From contig JAPYQV010000203.1 in NCBI GenBank assembly GCA_029937205.1, forward strand, positions 1-5,796: 5,796 nucleotides of DNA, read 5' to 3'. The position numbers and the translations under genes are program-made. The notes beneath the pieces were generated by a model that saw only the letters and a list, made by a program, of their open reading frames with translations, was not told the origin of the DNA and did no database searches. This DNA comes from Alphaproteobacteria bacterium (lineage in GTDB: Bacteria; Pseudomonadota; Alphaproteobacteria; UBA828). Positions 1 through 5,783 of the stretch are shown piece after piece; the first letter of the stretch is position 1; each line of letters starts with the position of its first letter.

Positions 1-225
1 GATCAGCGCCTCGGCGCCATCGGGCTGGGATAAATCGGCGGCCTGAACAAACCCGTCACCGCCCGCCTCTTTGGCCCGGCGCAGCGATTCATCCAAATTT
101 TCCTGCGTGCGAGCGCTGCCGATCACCGTTGCGCCCTCGCGCCCGAAGATAGTCATGCAGGCCCGTCCCACCCCGGTTCCCGCACCGGCGATGACCGTAA
201 TCTTACCCTCTACACGTCCCGCCAT
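1..225 (-). CDS. Short-chain dehydrogenase/reductase (SDR), N-terminal part, cut by window edge
   Basis: Only the first 75 codons are present; the frame runs off the left edge without a stop, so this is a window truncation and not a broken gene. The visible part is a Rossmann fold: a hydrophobic first strand (ITVIAG), then the glycine-rich dinucleotide loop AGAGTGVG at residues 13-20, matching the SDR pattern TGxxxGxG except that the leading Thr is Ala. The second strand ends in SAR with Arg39, a feature that in classical SDRs often goes with NADP(H) preference, and Asp64 (AADL) is placed like the adenine-contacting Asp. The catalytic Ser, Tyr and Lys lie outside the window, so activity and substrate cannot be judged. 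The ATG is supported by a strong ribosome binding site. It follows the zinc alcohol dehydrogenase by 12 nt and is surely co-transcribed with it. SDR membership is secure; specific function is unknown. Confidence 0.9.
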   Translation of the reverse strand, partial: MAGRVEGKITVIAGAGTGVGRACMTIFGREGATVIGSARTQENLDESLRRAKEAGGDGFVQAADLSQPDGAEALI

Positions 226-231
226 TTTGCT

Positions 232-239
232 CTCCCCTT
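232..239 (-). promoter_or_regulatory. Ribosome binding site of the SDR gene
   Basis: Read on the minus strand the sequence is AAGGGGAG, six bases before the ATG at 225. Its first two bases are the last two of the TAA stop of the upstream alcohol dehydrogenase, so stop and Shine-Dalgarno overlap. This fixes the SDR start and suggests translational coupling of the pair. Confidence 0.8.
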
Positions 240-1272
240 AATTCTTAGTTTGCGGACGCAGCAGAATCTTGCATTCGTCAGTCGGCGTGCGCAGGTCTTC
301 GAAGCGTTTCGACAGATCTTCAAAGCCAATGACATGGGTGATCATCGGCTGCGGGTCGATGCGCCCATTGGCCAATAGGTCCAACACCACTTCAAAATCA
401 CGCTTCTGATAGCCAAGCGCCCATTGCAGGCAGACTTCCTTGGCCAAGGCGGCGAGCGGCACGAAGGTCTCGGCCTGGGTGCACACGCCGCAGACCATCA
501 CCTTGCCCTGAAATTTCACCAGATCGATGCACATGCCGAGCATGCCGGGCACGCCGACACATTCGATCACCAGGTCGGGCGGACCACCGGTGAGCGCCGC
601 ATAGCCTTCGGCCACATCGCCGGCGCCGGGATCCAGGGTCGCGGTGGCACCCATCTGCTCGGCCCGCGTCCGTCGGTTTTCGGATTTCTCGCTCACCACC
701 ACATGACGCGCACCGCAATGGCGCGCGAACGTCGCGCACGAGAGCCCGATCGGCCCGGCGCCGATGATCAGCACGTTGGTGCCCGGGCGCATGGCGACCT
801 TGTCAATGACATGATGGCCGACGGCGAGCGGCTCCGCCGCCGCACCTTCGCGCAATCCCAGGCCCTCCGGCAAGCTCAGCACATTGCCGGAATCGACGCG
901 GATATATTCCGCATAGGCGCCCGGCACGCCAAAACCGGTGATCAAATTGTTGGCGCAATGAATGCCGCGACCGAATTTGCACTGCCGGCCGCAATCATCA
1001 CACGCGTTGACTGGAACGGCGGTAACGCGCTGGCCGAGCTGCCACTCATCGCCCGCCTCGGCGCCGATTTCAACGATCTCGCCGGTAAATTCATGGCCGA
1101 GGATCATGCCATCGGGCACCACCAGATCGCCTTCCTGGGTGGCATGCAGATCCGAGCCGCAAATGCCGCAATATTCGATCTTGATCATCACATCGCCGGG
1201 GCGCAGCTCCGGCTTGTCGACCTCTTCAATCGCCAGGGGCGTGCCAACCCCGTGAAATACCGCCGCTTGCAT
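238..1272 (-). CDS. Zinc-dependent medium-chain alcohol dehydrogenase (MDR family)
   Basis: A 344-residue cytosolic NAD(P)-dependent dehydrogenase of the zinc MDR superfamily (threonine/sorbitol/alcohol dehydrogenase-like), full length for the family. The GroES-like catalytic domain carries the zinc ligands Cys38 (GICGSDLH), His60 and Glu61 (GHEFTGEI), plus Glu146 (AAAEPLAVG). The structural-zinc lobe has four cysteines, 91, 94, 98 and 106. The spacing is C-x2-C-x3-C-x7-C, one residue longer than the usual C-x2-C-x2-C-x7-C. The Rossmann domain begins with GAGPIG at 170-175; Glu194 at the end of the second strand points to NAD rather than NADP (inference). The ATG is preceded by AAGGA with 8-nt spacing. 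It is followed by the SDR after 12 nt and is separated from DUF3237 by 92 nt holding a possible operator. Fold and chemistry (oxidation of a secondary or polyol-type alcohol, or the reverse) are secure; the exact substrate is not recognisable. Confidence 0.93.
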   Translation of the reverse strand: MQAAVFHGVGTPLAIEEVDKPELRPGDVMIKIEYCGICGSDLHATQEGDLVVPDGMILGHEFTGEIVEIGAEAGDEWQLGQRVTAVPVNACDDCGRQCKFGRGIHCANNLITGFGVPGAYAEYIRVDSGNVLSLPEGLGLREGAAAEPLAVGHHVIDKVAMRPGTNVLIIGAGPIGLSCATFARHCGARHVVVSEKSENRRTRAEQMGATATLDPGAGDVAEGYAALTGGPPDLVIECVGVPGMLGMCIDLVKFQGKVMVCGVCTQAETFVPLAALAKEVCLQWALGYQKRDFEVVLDLLANGRIDPQPMITHVIGFEDLSKRFEDLRTPTDECKILLRPQTKN

Positions 1273-1280
1273 GAGCCTTA

Positions 1281-1285
1281 TCCTT
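1281..1285 (-). promoter_or_regulatory. Ribosome binding site of the alcohol dehydrogenase gene
   Basis: The minus strand reads AAGGA, eight bases before the ATG at 1272. A second purine-rich stretch, TAAGG, lies between it and the ATG. It supports the chosen start. Confidence 0.65.
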
Positions 1286-1301
1286 CCGCCGTTCGATTCA
1301 A

Positions 1302-1307
1302 ATTATC
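1302..1307 (-). promoter_or_regulatory. Possible -10 element for the alcohol dehydrogenase-SDR pair
   Basis: The minus strand reads GATAAT, five of six matches to TATAAT, about 30 nt upstream of the alcohol dehydrogenase ATG and inside the unusually AT-rich 92-nt gap. No good -35 lies at 16-18 nt spacing (ATTTTG at 17 nt is poor). A different reading pairs TTGTCG with TAATTT at 16 nt, but its -10 is weak. A promoter here would need an activator or be weak. I see no intrinsic terminator in this gap, so read-through from the upstream operon is also possible. Confidence 0.3.
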
Positions 1308-1316
1308 TGAATGAGA

Positions 1317-1327
1317 TTGTCCGACAA
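1317..1327. promoter_or_regulatory. GntR (FadR-type) operator-like palindrome
   Basis: TTGTCCGACAA is a perfect 5-1-5 inverted repeat and fits TnGTnnnACnA, the consensus bound by the FadR subfamily of GntR regulators. It sits 44 nt upstream of the alcohol dehydrogenase ATG and 9 nt upstream of the possible -10, where bound protein would cover the -35 region. The consensus has only six fixed bases, so about one match per 4 kb is expected by chance; the full symmetry and the intergenic position raise its weight. No GntR gene is in the window. Confidence 0.35.
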
Positions 1328-1364
1328 AATTGGCAAACATTCCAGTTCCGTTTACCCGGAAAAT

Positions 1365-1823
1365 TCACAGCATTTCATAAATCGTGTAGCGCGGTCCTGC
1401 TTTCAGGCGCTCGCCCGTGCCGACACAGATAATGCGATTGAGCCAGCCATACTTTTCCGACGCCGTCTCGAACAGCGGTGCGATGCGGAAATAATATTCG
1501 CTTGGATCGACCGGCTCGCCCGCCGATAGCCGTTTCATCACCGCATCGGGGCCGTGGCGGACACCGCGATAGGTGACAAAAATCAAATCCCCGTCCTCGG
1601 CTTCAAGGGTCAGCCGAACATCGAGCACAAGCGAGCCGTCGTCGCGCGTCAGCGCCCAATCGCCGCCGCCCGGCAGGACCTTGCCGCGCAAGCGCTCGCC
1701 TTCGAAAGTACCGCCCGTTACCATCACAATCTTGCGCCCGCCAACCGGCGTCTGCGCCACCATTTGCGGGCGCTCGAGATGCGCCGTGAGAGTCAACAAA
1801 TGACGAAAACTTGGTTCCGGCAT
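1365..1823 (-). CDS. DUF3237 (UPF0311) family protein, function unknown
   Basis: This 152-residue protein matches the DUF3237 family along its whole length. The family-type features are visible in order: TPVGGRKI, then GGTFEGERLRGKVLPGGGDW near residues 37-56, DGSLVLDVR, the YRGVRHG segment, YYFRIAPLFET, and a C-terminal GWLNR followed by GTGER. The protein is soluble, with no signal peptide or membrane segment, and is probably a small all-beta barrel (family knowledge). The biochemical role of the family is not established as far as I know, and I do not assign one. The start lies 2 nt after the stop of the 3-hydroxyacyl-CoA dehydrogenase, and its ribosome binding site AAGGCGG (1831-1837, spacing 7) is inside that gene's last codons. 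It is therefore very likely translated together with the beta-oxidation enzymes, which suggests a role with a CoA-linked or upstream intermediate of the same pathway (inference). Confidence 0.88.
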   Translation of the reverse strand: MPEPSFRHLLTLTAHLERPQMVAQTPVGGRKIVMVTGGTFEGERLRGKVLPGGGDWALTRDDGSLVLDVRLTLEAEDGDLIFVTYRGVRHGPDAVMKRLSAGEPVDPSEYYFRIAPLFETASEKYGWLNRIICVGTGERLKAGPRYTIYEML

Positions 1824-1825
1824 GT

Positions 1826-2692
1826 TTAATCCGCCTTATCGTCGTAGCGGTACCAACCCTTGCCGTCGCGCCGGCCATTGTAACCGGCCTTGACCATTTG
1901 CTTGAGCAGCGGACGCGGCATAAAGCGCGACCCGTAGGCCTCGTGCAGGATCTCCTGTACATCCAGGGTCAGATTATTGGTCACCGCGTCCATCAGGCGG
2001 AACGGGCCGATGGGCAGACCCATGCCGAGCTTGCAGGCGGTGTCGATATCCTCCGGCGTGGCAACCCCCTCCTCGACCAGACGGGTCGCTTCGATCCAAA
2101 ACGTGTGGATCAAGCGGTTGACGGCAAATCCAACCACATCCTTGACCTTGACCGGAGTCTTCCCAGCGTCCTCACACAGTACCATCGCCGCATCGACGGT
2201 CGCGGGCGCGGTATCGAGTGCCGCGATCACTTCCACCAGTTTCATGCGCGAGACCGGCGAGAAAAAATGCGTGCCGAGGAATTTCGCCCGCCGGGCCTCG
2301 GAGACATATGACGAGAGTACCGTTATCGAGATACTCGATGTATTGCTCGACAGTATGCAGTCCGGCGGCACGATGCCGTCAAGCTGGCGGAAAATATCGG
2401 CCTTGACGTCCTCGTCTTCGAACACCGCCTCGATCACCATGTCGCTATCGGAAAAGTCGCTGATGTCGGATGTCGGCGTTAAATTTGCCAGCGCCCGATC
2501 CTTGTCGGCGGGCTCGTAAAAGCCGCGCGCGACCCCCTTGTCGAGCACACCTGCCAGTTTGGACATGGCCTTGTCGAGCAACGCTTCGTCGCGGTCGGTC
2601 AGGCGCACCGCCTTGCCGGCGAGCGCCATCACCAGGGCGATTTCAGAGCCCATCATGCCGGCGCCGACGACGCCAATCCTATCGATACTCAT
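1826..2692 (-). CDS. 3-hydroxyacyl-CoA dehydrogenase, stand-alone
   Basis: A 288-residue cytosolic enzyme that oxidises L-3-hydroxyacyl-CoA to 3-ketoacyl-CoA with NAD, the third step of beta-oxidation. The N-terminal Rossmann domain has GVVGAGMMG with the GxGxxG glycines at 10, 12 and 15, and Asp33 at the end of the second strand, typical of NAD use. The SSNTSS segment (115-120) is followed by the catalytic His142 in GTHFFSPV, its partner Glu154 in KLVEV, and Asn192 in GFAVNR. The C-terminal helical domain (from about 187) ends with GYNGRRDGKGWYRY, as usual for the family. Length is that of a monofunctional enzyme; there is no fused enoyl-CoA hydratase. The active-site segment reads HFFSPV where many monofunctional enzymes have HFFNPV. 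The ATG is supported by AAAGAGGA five bases upstream. It lies 24 nt after the acyl-CoA dehydrogenase and 2 nt before DUF3237. Chain-length or side-chain preference cannot be read. Confidence 0.95.
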   Translation of the reverse strand: MSIDRIGVVGAGMMGSEIALVMALAGKAVRLTDRDEALLDKAMSKLAGVLDKGVARGFYEPADKDRALANLTPTSDISDFSDSDMVIEAVFEDEDVKADIFRQLDGIVPPDCILSSNTSSISITVLSSYVSEARRAKFLGTHFFSPVSRMKLVEVIAALDTAPATVDAAMVLCEDAGKTPVKVKDVVGFAVNRLIHTFWIEATRLVEEGVATPEDIDTACKLGMGLPIGPFRLMDAVTNNLTLDVQEILHEAYGSRFMPRPLLKQMVKAGYNGRRDGKGWYRYDDKAD

Positions 2693-2697
2693 TATGA

Positions 2698-2705
2698 TCC
2701 TCTTT
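2698..2705 (-). promoter_or_regulatory. Ribosome binding site of the 3-hydroxyacyl-CoA dehydrogenase gene
   Basis: The minus strand reads AAAGAGGA with five bases to the ATG at 2692, in the 24-nt gap after the acyl-CoA dehydrogenase stop. It is the clearest Shine-Dalgarno in the right-hand operon. Confidence 0.75.
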
Positions 2706-2716
2706 CCAAATAATAT

Positions 2717-4513
2717 TTAAAACCAGTTCGACCGCATCTCGGCGCAGGTCTGATCGCCGTGCCGCAACACGGCCGTGAGTTGATCCACCCGCGGCAATTC
2801 AAAAGCAAAGAAATAGCGGCAGGCCTGGAGCTTACCTGAAAGATAGTCCGGGTCGCTGCTATCGCCGGCGCCAAGGCGCGCCGCAACGAGCGCCTGGCGT
2901 AACCACATCCAGGCAATCACCGTGTGGCCGAACGCTTCCAAATACAGCGATGCATTGGCAAGCGCCGCGCCGCTTTCCCCTTGCGCCATCTGTTCCAACA
3001 GGCCGGCGGTGACGTCACGCAGGCTGGCGAAACGGCTTTCCAATGCATCGGCGAGCGCCGCCAATTCGCCGACCTGACGCGCTTCGGCGCAGCAGGCCGC
3101 GATCTCACCCGCCAGAAGCGTCAGCCCGCGCCCGCCCTCCAGGCCGACCTTGCGGCCGAGTAAATCGATTGCCTGGATGCCGTCGGTGCCCTCATGGATC
3201 GGATTGAGGCGGTTGTCGCGGTACAATTGCTCGACCGGAAAGTCGCGAGTGTAGCCATAGCCGCCCATGACCTGGATCGCCATGTCGTTGGCGCGCGGGC
3301 CGAATTGAGATGGCCAAGTCTTGCAGATTGGCGTCAAGAAGTCGAGCAATGAGGCGGCATCGCGGCGCGCCTCCTCGCCCTCGTCACTGGCCTCTTGATC
3401 GACCAGGTTGGCGGCGTAGAAACACAGCGCCATGGCACCTTCCGCGATGGTCTTTTGCGCCAGCAGCATACGTTTGACATCGGCATGCTCGATGATCGCC
3501 ACTTGCGGCGCGGCGGCGTCCTTGCCGTCGACATGCCGCCCCTGCGGGCGCTCGCGCGCATAGTCGAGCGCATGCAAGTATCCGGCGTGGGCCAGCATGG
3601 TGGCGCCGAGGCCAACGCCGATACGCGCCTCGTTCATCATCTGAAACATATAGAGGAGGCCCTTGTGCGCCTCGCCAATCAACTCGCCATGACAGGATCC
3701 CTCTTCACCAAAGCGCAGAATGGTCGACGTCGTGCCGCGGTAGCCCATCTTGTGCAACAGGCTCACCAATTGAACATCATTGGCGACACCGGGTTTGCCG
3801 TCCGTTTCCAGGCGGTAGCGCGGGACGATAAAGAGCGATAGGCCTTTGACTCCGGCCGGCGCGCCCTGGATGCGCGCCAGCACCAGGTGGATGATATTCT
3901 CGGACAATTCATGCTCGCCGCCCGAAATCCACTGTTTAACCCCCTGGATGCGATAACCGCCATCGTCATCGGGCAAAGCCAGGGTGCGAATATCACTGAG
4001 CGAAGAACCGGCCTGCGGCTCGGAGAGACACATGGTGCCGAAGAAGCGGCCCTCCAGCATGGCGGGCAGATAGGTTTCCTTCTGGGCATCGCTGGCGAAA
4101 CGGGCGAGCAGATTGCCGGCGGCGATGGTGAGAAAGGGATAGGCGGCGGTGGCGACATTTGCCGCCTGAAACAAGCTGAAACAGCCCTGCACCACGCTCC
4201 ACGGCAATTGCAGGCCGCCCAGCGCTTCATCATGATGCGCTTTTAGAAAACCTGCTTCGGCGAAAGCGTCGACCGCCCGCTTGACCTCGGGCAGCATGGT
4301 CACCTTGCCGTTTTCCAGCCACGGTTCCTGAATATCCGCAGCGCGGTTATGGTTGGCAAAATGCTCGGTGGCTATCTTCTCCGCCGTCTCCAACGCCGCG
4401 TCGTAAATTTCCCGGCTCTGGCCCGAAAAACGCGCGCGCGTCGTCAGGCCCTCGGTATCCAGTATATCAAATAGCTGGAAGCGGATTTCCTCGCTGCGGG
4501 CGAAATCGCTCAC
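2717..4513 (-). CDS. Acyl-CoA dehydrogenase with C-terminal extension (FadE5-like group)
   Basis: A 598-residue FAD-dependent enzyme that introduces the 2,3-double bond into an acyl-CoA, the first step of beta-oxidation, passing electrons to ETF (family knowledge). It is longer than the common 380-residue type and has the additional C-terminal domain of the approximately 600-residue group. Visible features: an N-terminal helical domain with an early RFQLFDILD segment; the flavin/substrate segment CLSEPQAGSS near 162-171 (Ser where Asp or Thr is common after AGS/AG); QWISGG near 194-199; and YRDNRLNPIHEGTDGIQ with Glu441 in the place of the catalytic base. The C-terminal 130 residues are helical and end near NWF. 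The open frame extends 20 codons further to another GTG at 4573, but that would overlap the thiolase. I prefer the GTG at 4513, 5 nt after the thiolase stop, giving the expected N-terminus beginning SDFARSEEIRF. The only Shine-Dalgarno is a weak AAAG, so coupling to thiolase translation is likely. Confidence 0.93.
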   Translation of the reverse strand: MSDFARSEEIRFQLFDILDTEGLTTRARFSGQSREIYDAALETAEKIATEHFANHNRAADIQEPWLENGKVTMLPEVKRAVDAFAEAGFLKAHHDEALGGLQLPWSVVQGCFSLFQAANVATAAYPFLTIAAGNLLARFASDAQKETYLPAMLEGRFFGTMCLSEPQAGSSLSDIRTLALPDDDGGYRIQGVKQWISGGEHELSENIIHLVLARIQGAPAGVKGLSLFIVPRYRLETDGKPGVANDVQLVSLLHKMGYRGTTSTILRFGEEGSCHGELIGEAHKGLLYMFQMMNEARIGVGLGATMLAHAGYLHALDYARERPQGRHVDGKDAAAPQVAIIEHADVKRMLLAQKTIAEGAMALCFYAANLVDQEASDEGEEARRDAASLLDFLTPICKTWPSQFGPRANDMAIQVMGGYGYTRDFPVEQLYRDNRLNPIHEGTDGIQAIDLLGRKVGLEGGRGLTLLAGEIAACCAEARQVGELAALADALESRFASLRDVTAGLLEQMAQGESGAALANASLYLEAFGHTVIAWMWLRQALVAARLGAGDSSDPDYLSGKLQACRYFFAFELPRVDQLTAVLRHGDQTCAEMRSNWF

Positions 4514-4518
4514 GCGCT

Positions 4519-5700
4519 TTAGTGGCGCACGCGTTCGATCAACATCGCCAGCCCCTGGCCGGCACCCATGCACATGCTGATGATCGCTTTGTCTTGCTCG
4601 TTCTCGACCAGATGCTGCATGGCAACCAGGGTCATGCGGGCGCCTGTGGCGCCGGGTGGATGGCCGAGGGAGATGCCGCCGCCATAGAGGTTGCAGCGCT
4701 CGCGACTGACATCGAGCTGTTTCTCGGCGTGCAGATTGACCACGGCAAAGGCCTCGTTGATCTCGTAATAGTCGATGTCGCCTGATTTCAATTCATGTTT
4801 TTCGAGCAATTTCCGTATCGCCGGAACCGGCCCGCAGCCCATGATGCGCGGCGGCACGCCGACGATCTTCCAATCGACAATCCGCGCCACCGGCTCGACG
4901 CCAAGCGCCTCCGCCTTGGCACGATCCGCCACCACCACCATGGCCGCGCCATCGGTGACGCCGCTTGAATTACCGGCCGTCACCATGCCGTTCTCGCGGA
5001 ACACCGGCTGCATGGCCGCGAGCTTTTCCAATGTCACTTGCGGGCGCGGATATTCGTCCTCGTCCATCATCCGCGTGGCCTTGCGCTCACGCACTTCAAT
5101 CGGCGCGATATGGCGGCTGAGAAAATCACGCGCGGCACCAGCGCGTTGCTGGCTTGTCAGGGCATATTCATCCATCGGCTCGCGCTGATATTGATTGTCG
5201 TCGGCAAGATTCTCCGCCGTTTCACCCATCAGTTCCAAGCTGAACGGATCGCGGTAGGCCCAATCAAGCGTATCCACCATGGTCTGCGGCCCGCGCTTGT
5301 GCCCCCAACGACCGGTGGTGACGGCAAAATGGGCGCGCGAGAAATTCTCGCCGCCGCCGGCGACGGCAATGCTGCCATGCCCGCTCAAGATCTGTTCGGC
5401 GGCGGTGATGATGGCCTGCGAGCCTGAGCCGCAGGCGCGGCTGACATTGAGCGCCGCACTCTCCACCGGCAGGCCAGCCTCGATAGCAATGTAACGTGCT
5501 GCGAGATAGCCCTCCTGATCCACCGGCAGGACATTGCCCCACACCAGGTGATCGACGTCGTCCGCCTTCAGGTTGGTCTTGTCGAGGCAGGCTTTGGTGG
5601 CATGGATGCCGAGCCCGGCCAGGGGAATATCCTTCAGCGATTTACCGAAATCGCCAAACGGCGTGCGCATGCCGCCCGCCAAAATTATTTCTTGCTGCAT
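4519..5700 (-). CDS. Thiolase (acetyl-CoA C-acyltransferase type)
   Basis: A 393-residue cytosolic thiolase, normal length for the family, that cleaves 3-ketoacyl-CoA with CoA (or condenses in reverse). All catalytic elements are present: nucleophile Cys90 in SRACGSGSQAI, the NEAFA motif at 315-319, His347 in SLGHPPGATGAR and the second cysteine Cys377 in CMGAGQGLA. GNSSGVTDGAA at 243-253 is also typical. The N-terminus (IILAGGMRTPFGDFGK) aligns with the usual thiolase start, which supports the ATG, although the Shine-Dalgarno is poor (GGA at 3 nt or TAGG at 11 nt). It is the first gene of the apparent operon and is followed by the acyl-CoA dehydrogenase after 5 nt. The company of an acyl-CoA dehydrogenase and a hydroxyacyl-CoA dehydrogenase argues for degradation rather than for polyhydroxybutyrate synthesis. 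Chain-length range is unknown. Confidence 0.96.
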   Translation of the reverse strand: MQQEIILAGGMRTPFGDFGKSLKDIPLAGLGIHATKACLDKTNLKADDVDHLVWGNVLPVDQEGYLAARYIAIEAGLPVESAALNVSRACGSGSQAIITAAEQILSGHGSIAVAGGGENFSRAHFAVTTGRWGHKRGPQTMVDTLDWAYRDPFSLELMGETAENLADDNQYQREPMDEYALTSQQRAGAARDFLSRHIAPIEVRERKATRMMDEDEYPRPQVTLEKLAAMQPVFRENGMVTAGNSSGVTDGAAMVVVADRAKAEALGVEPVARIVDWKIVGVPPRIMGCGPVPAIRKLLEKHELKSGDIDYYEINEAFAVVNLHAEKQLDVSRERCNLYGGGISLGHPPGATGARMTLVAMQHLVENEQDKAIISMCMGAGQGLAMLIERVRH

Positions 5701-5738
5701 GATTCCAACTGCCTACCATTTCATCGAAAATATGACGC

Positions 5739-5759
5739 GCCGCGAAGACCGCGCGCGGC
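5739..5759 (-). other. GC-rich inverted repeat in the leader of the thiolase gene
   Basis: GCCGCG (5739-5744) and CGCGGC (5754-5759) can pair as a 6-bp stem with a 9-nt loop, about 40 nt before the thiolase ATG. There is no T-run after it on the transcribed strand, so it is not an intrinsic terminator. It may be a chance product of GC-rich sequence or a leader structure. Confidence 0.25.
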
Positions 5760-5771
5760 TTTGTTACGGAA

Positions 5772-5777
5772 ATTCTA
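5772..5777 (-). promoter_or_regulatory. Possible -10 element of the thiolase operon
   Basis: The minus strand reads TAGAAT, five of six matches to TATAAT, about 72 nt upstream of the thiolase ATG. At 17-nt spacing the -35 hexamer would straddle the right edge of the window, so it cannot be examined. Confidence 0.3.
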
Positions 5778-5783
5778 TTGACA
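5778..5783 (+). promoter_or_regulatory. Possible -35 element of a divergent gene beyond the right edge
   Basis: A perfect TTGACA on the plus strand points out of the window and directly abuts the possible -10 of the thiolase operon. Its -10 would begin near position 5801 and is not visible. It is also the left part of a short inverted repeat, TTGA-5-TCAA (5778-5790). Confidence 0.25.

Noticed and set aside
949..1002. Possible frameshift at the structural-zinc loop of the alcohol dehydrogenase
   Set aside because: The frame is continuous, all four cysteines are kept and the sequence on both sides aligns with the family; a one-codon insertion explains the spacing.
424..1314. Long plus-strand open frame of 296 codons opposite the alcohol dehydrogenase
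   Set aside because: It is the antisense of a clear zinc MDR gene; its translation is rich in His, Ala and Arg with no recognisable domain, as expected from GC-rich codon bias on the other strand.
1346..1361. Inverted repeat TTCCG-6-CGGAA downstream of DUF3237, as a terminator
   Set aside because: The stem is only 5 bp and is not followed by a T-run on the transcribed strand, so I do not call an intrinsic terminator.
1811..2519. Plus-strand open frames opposite the 3-hydroxyacyl-CoA dehydrogenase
   Set aside because: Low-complexity translations without domains, fully inside a strongly supported gene on the other strand.
3395..4246. Plus-strand open frames opposite the acyl-CoA dehydrogenase
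   Set aside because: Antisense shadows; no ribosome binding sites of note and no family resemblance.
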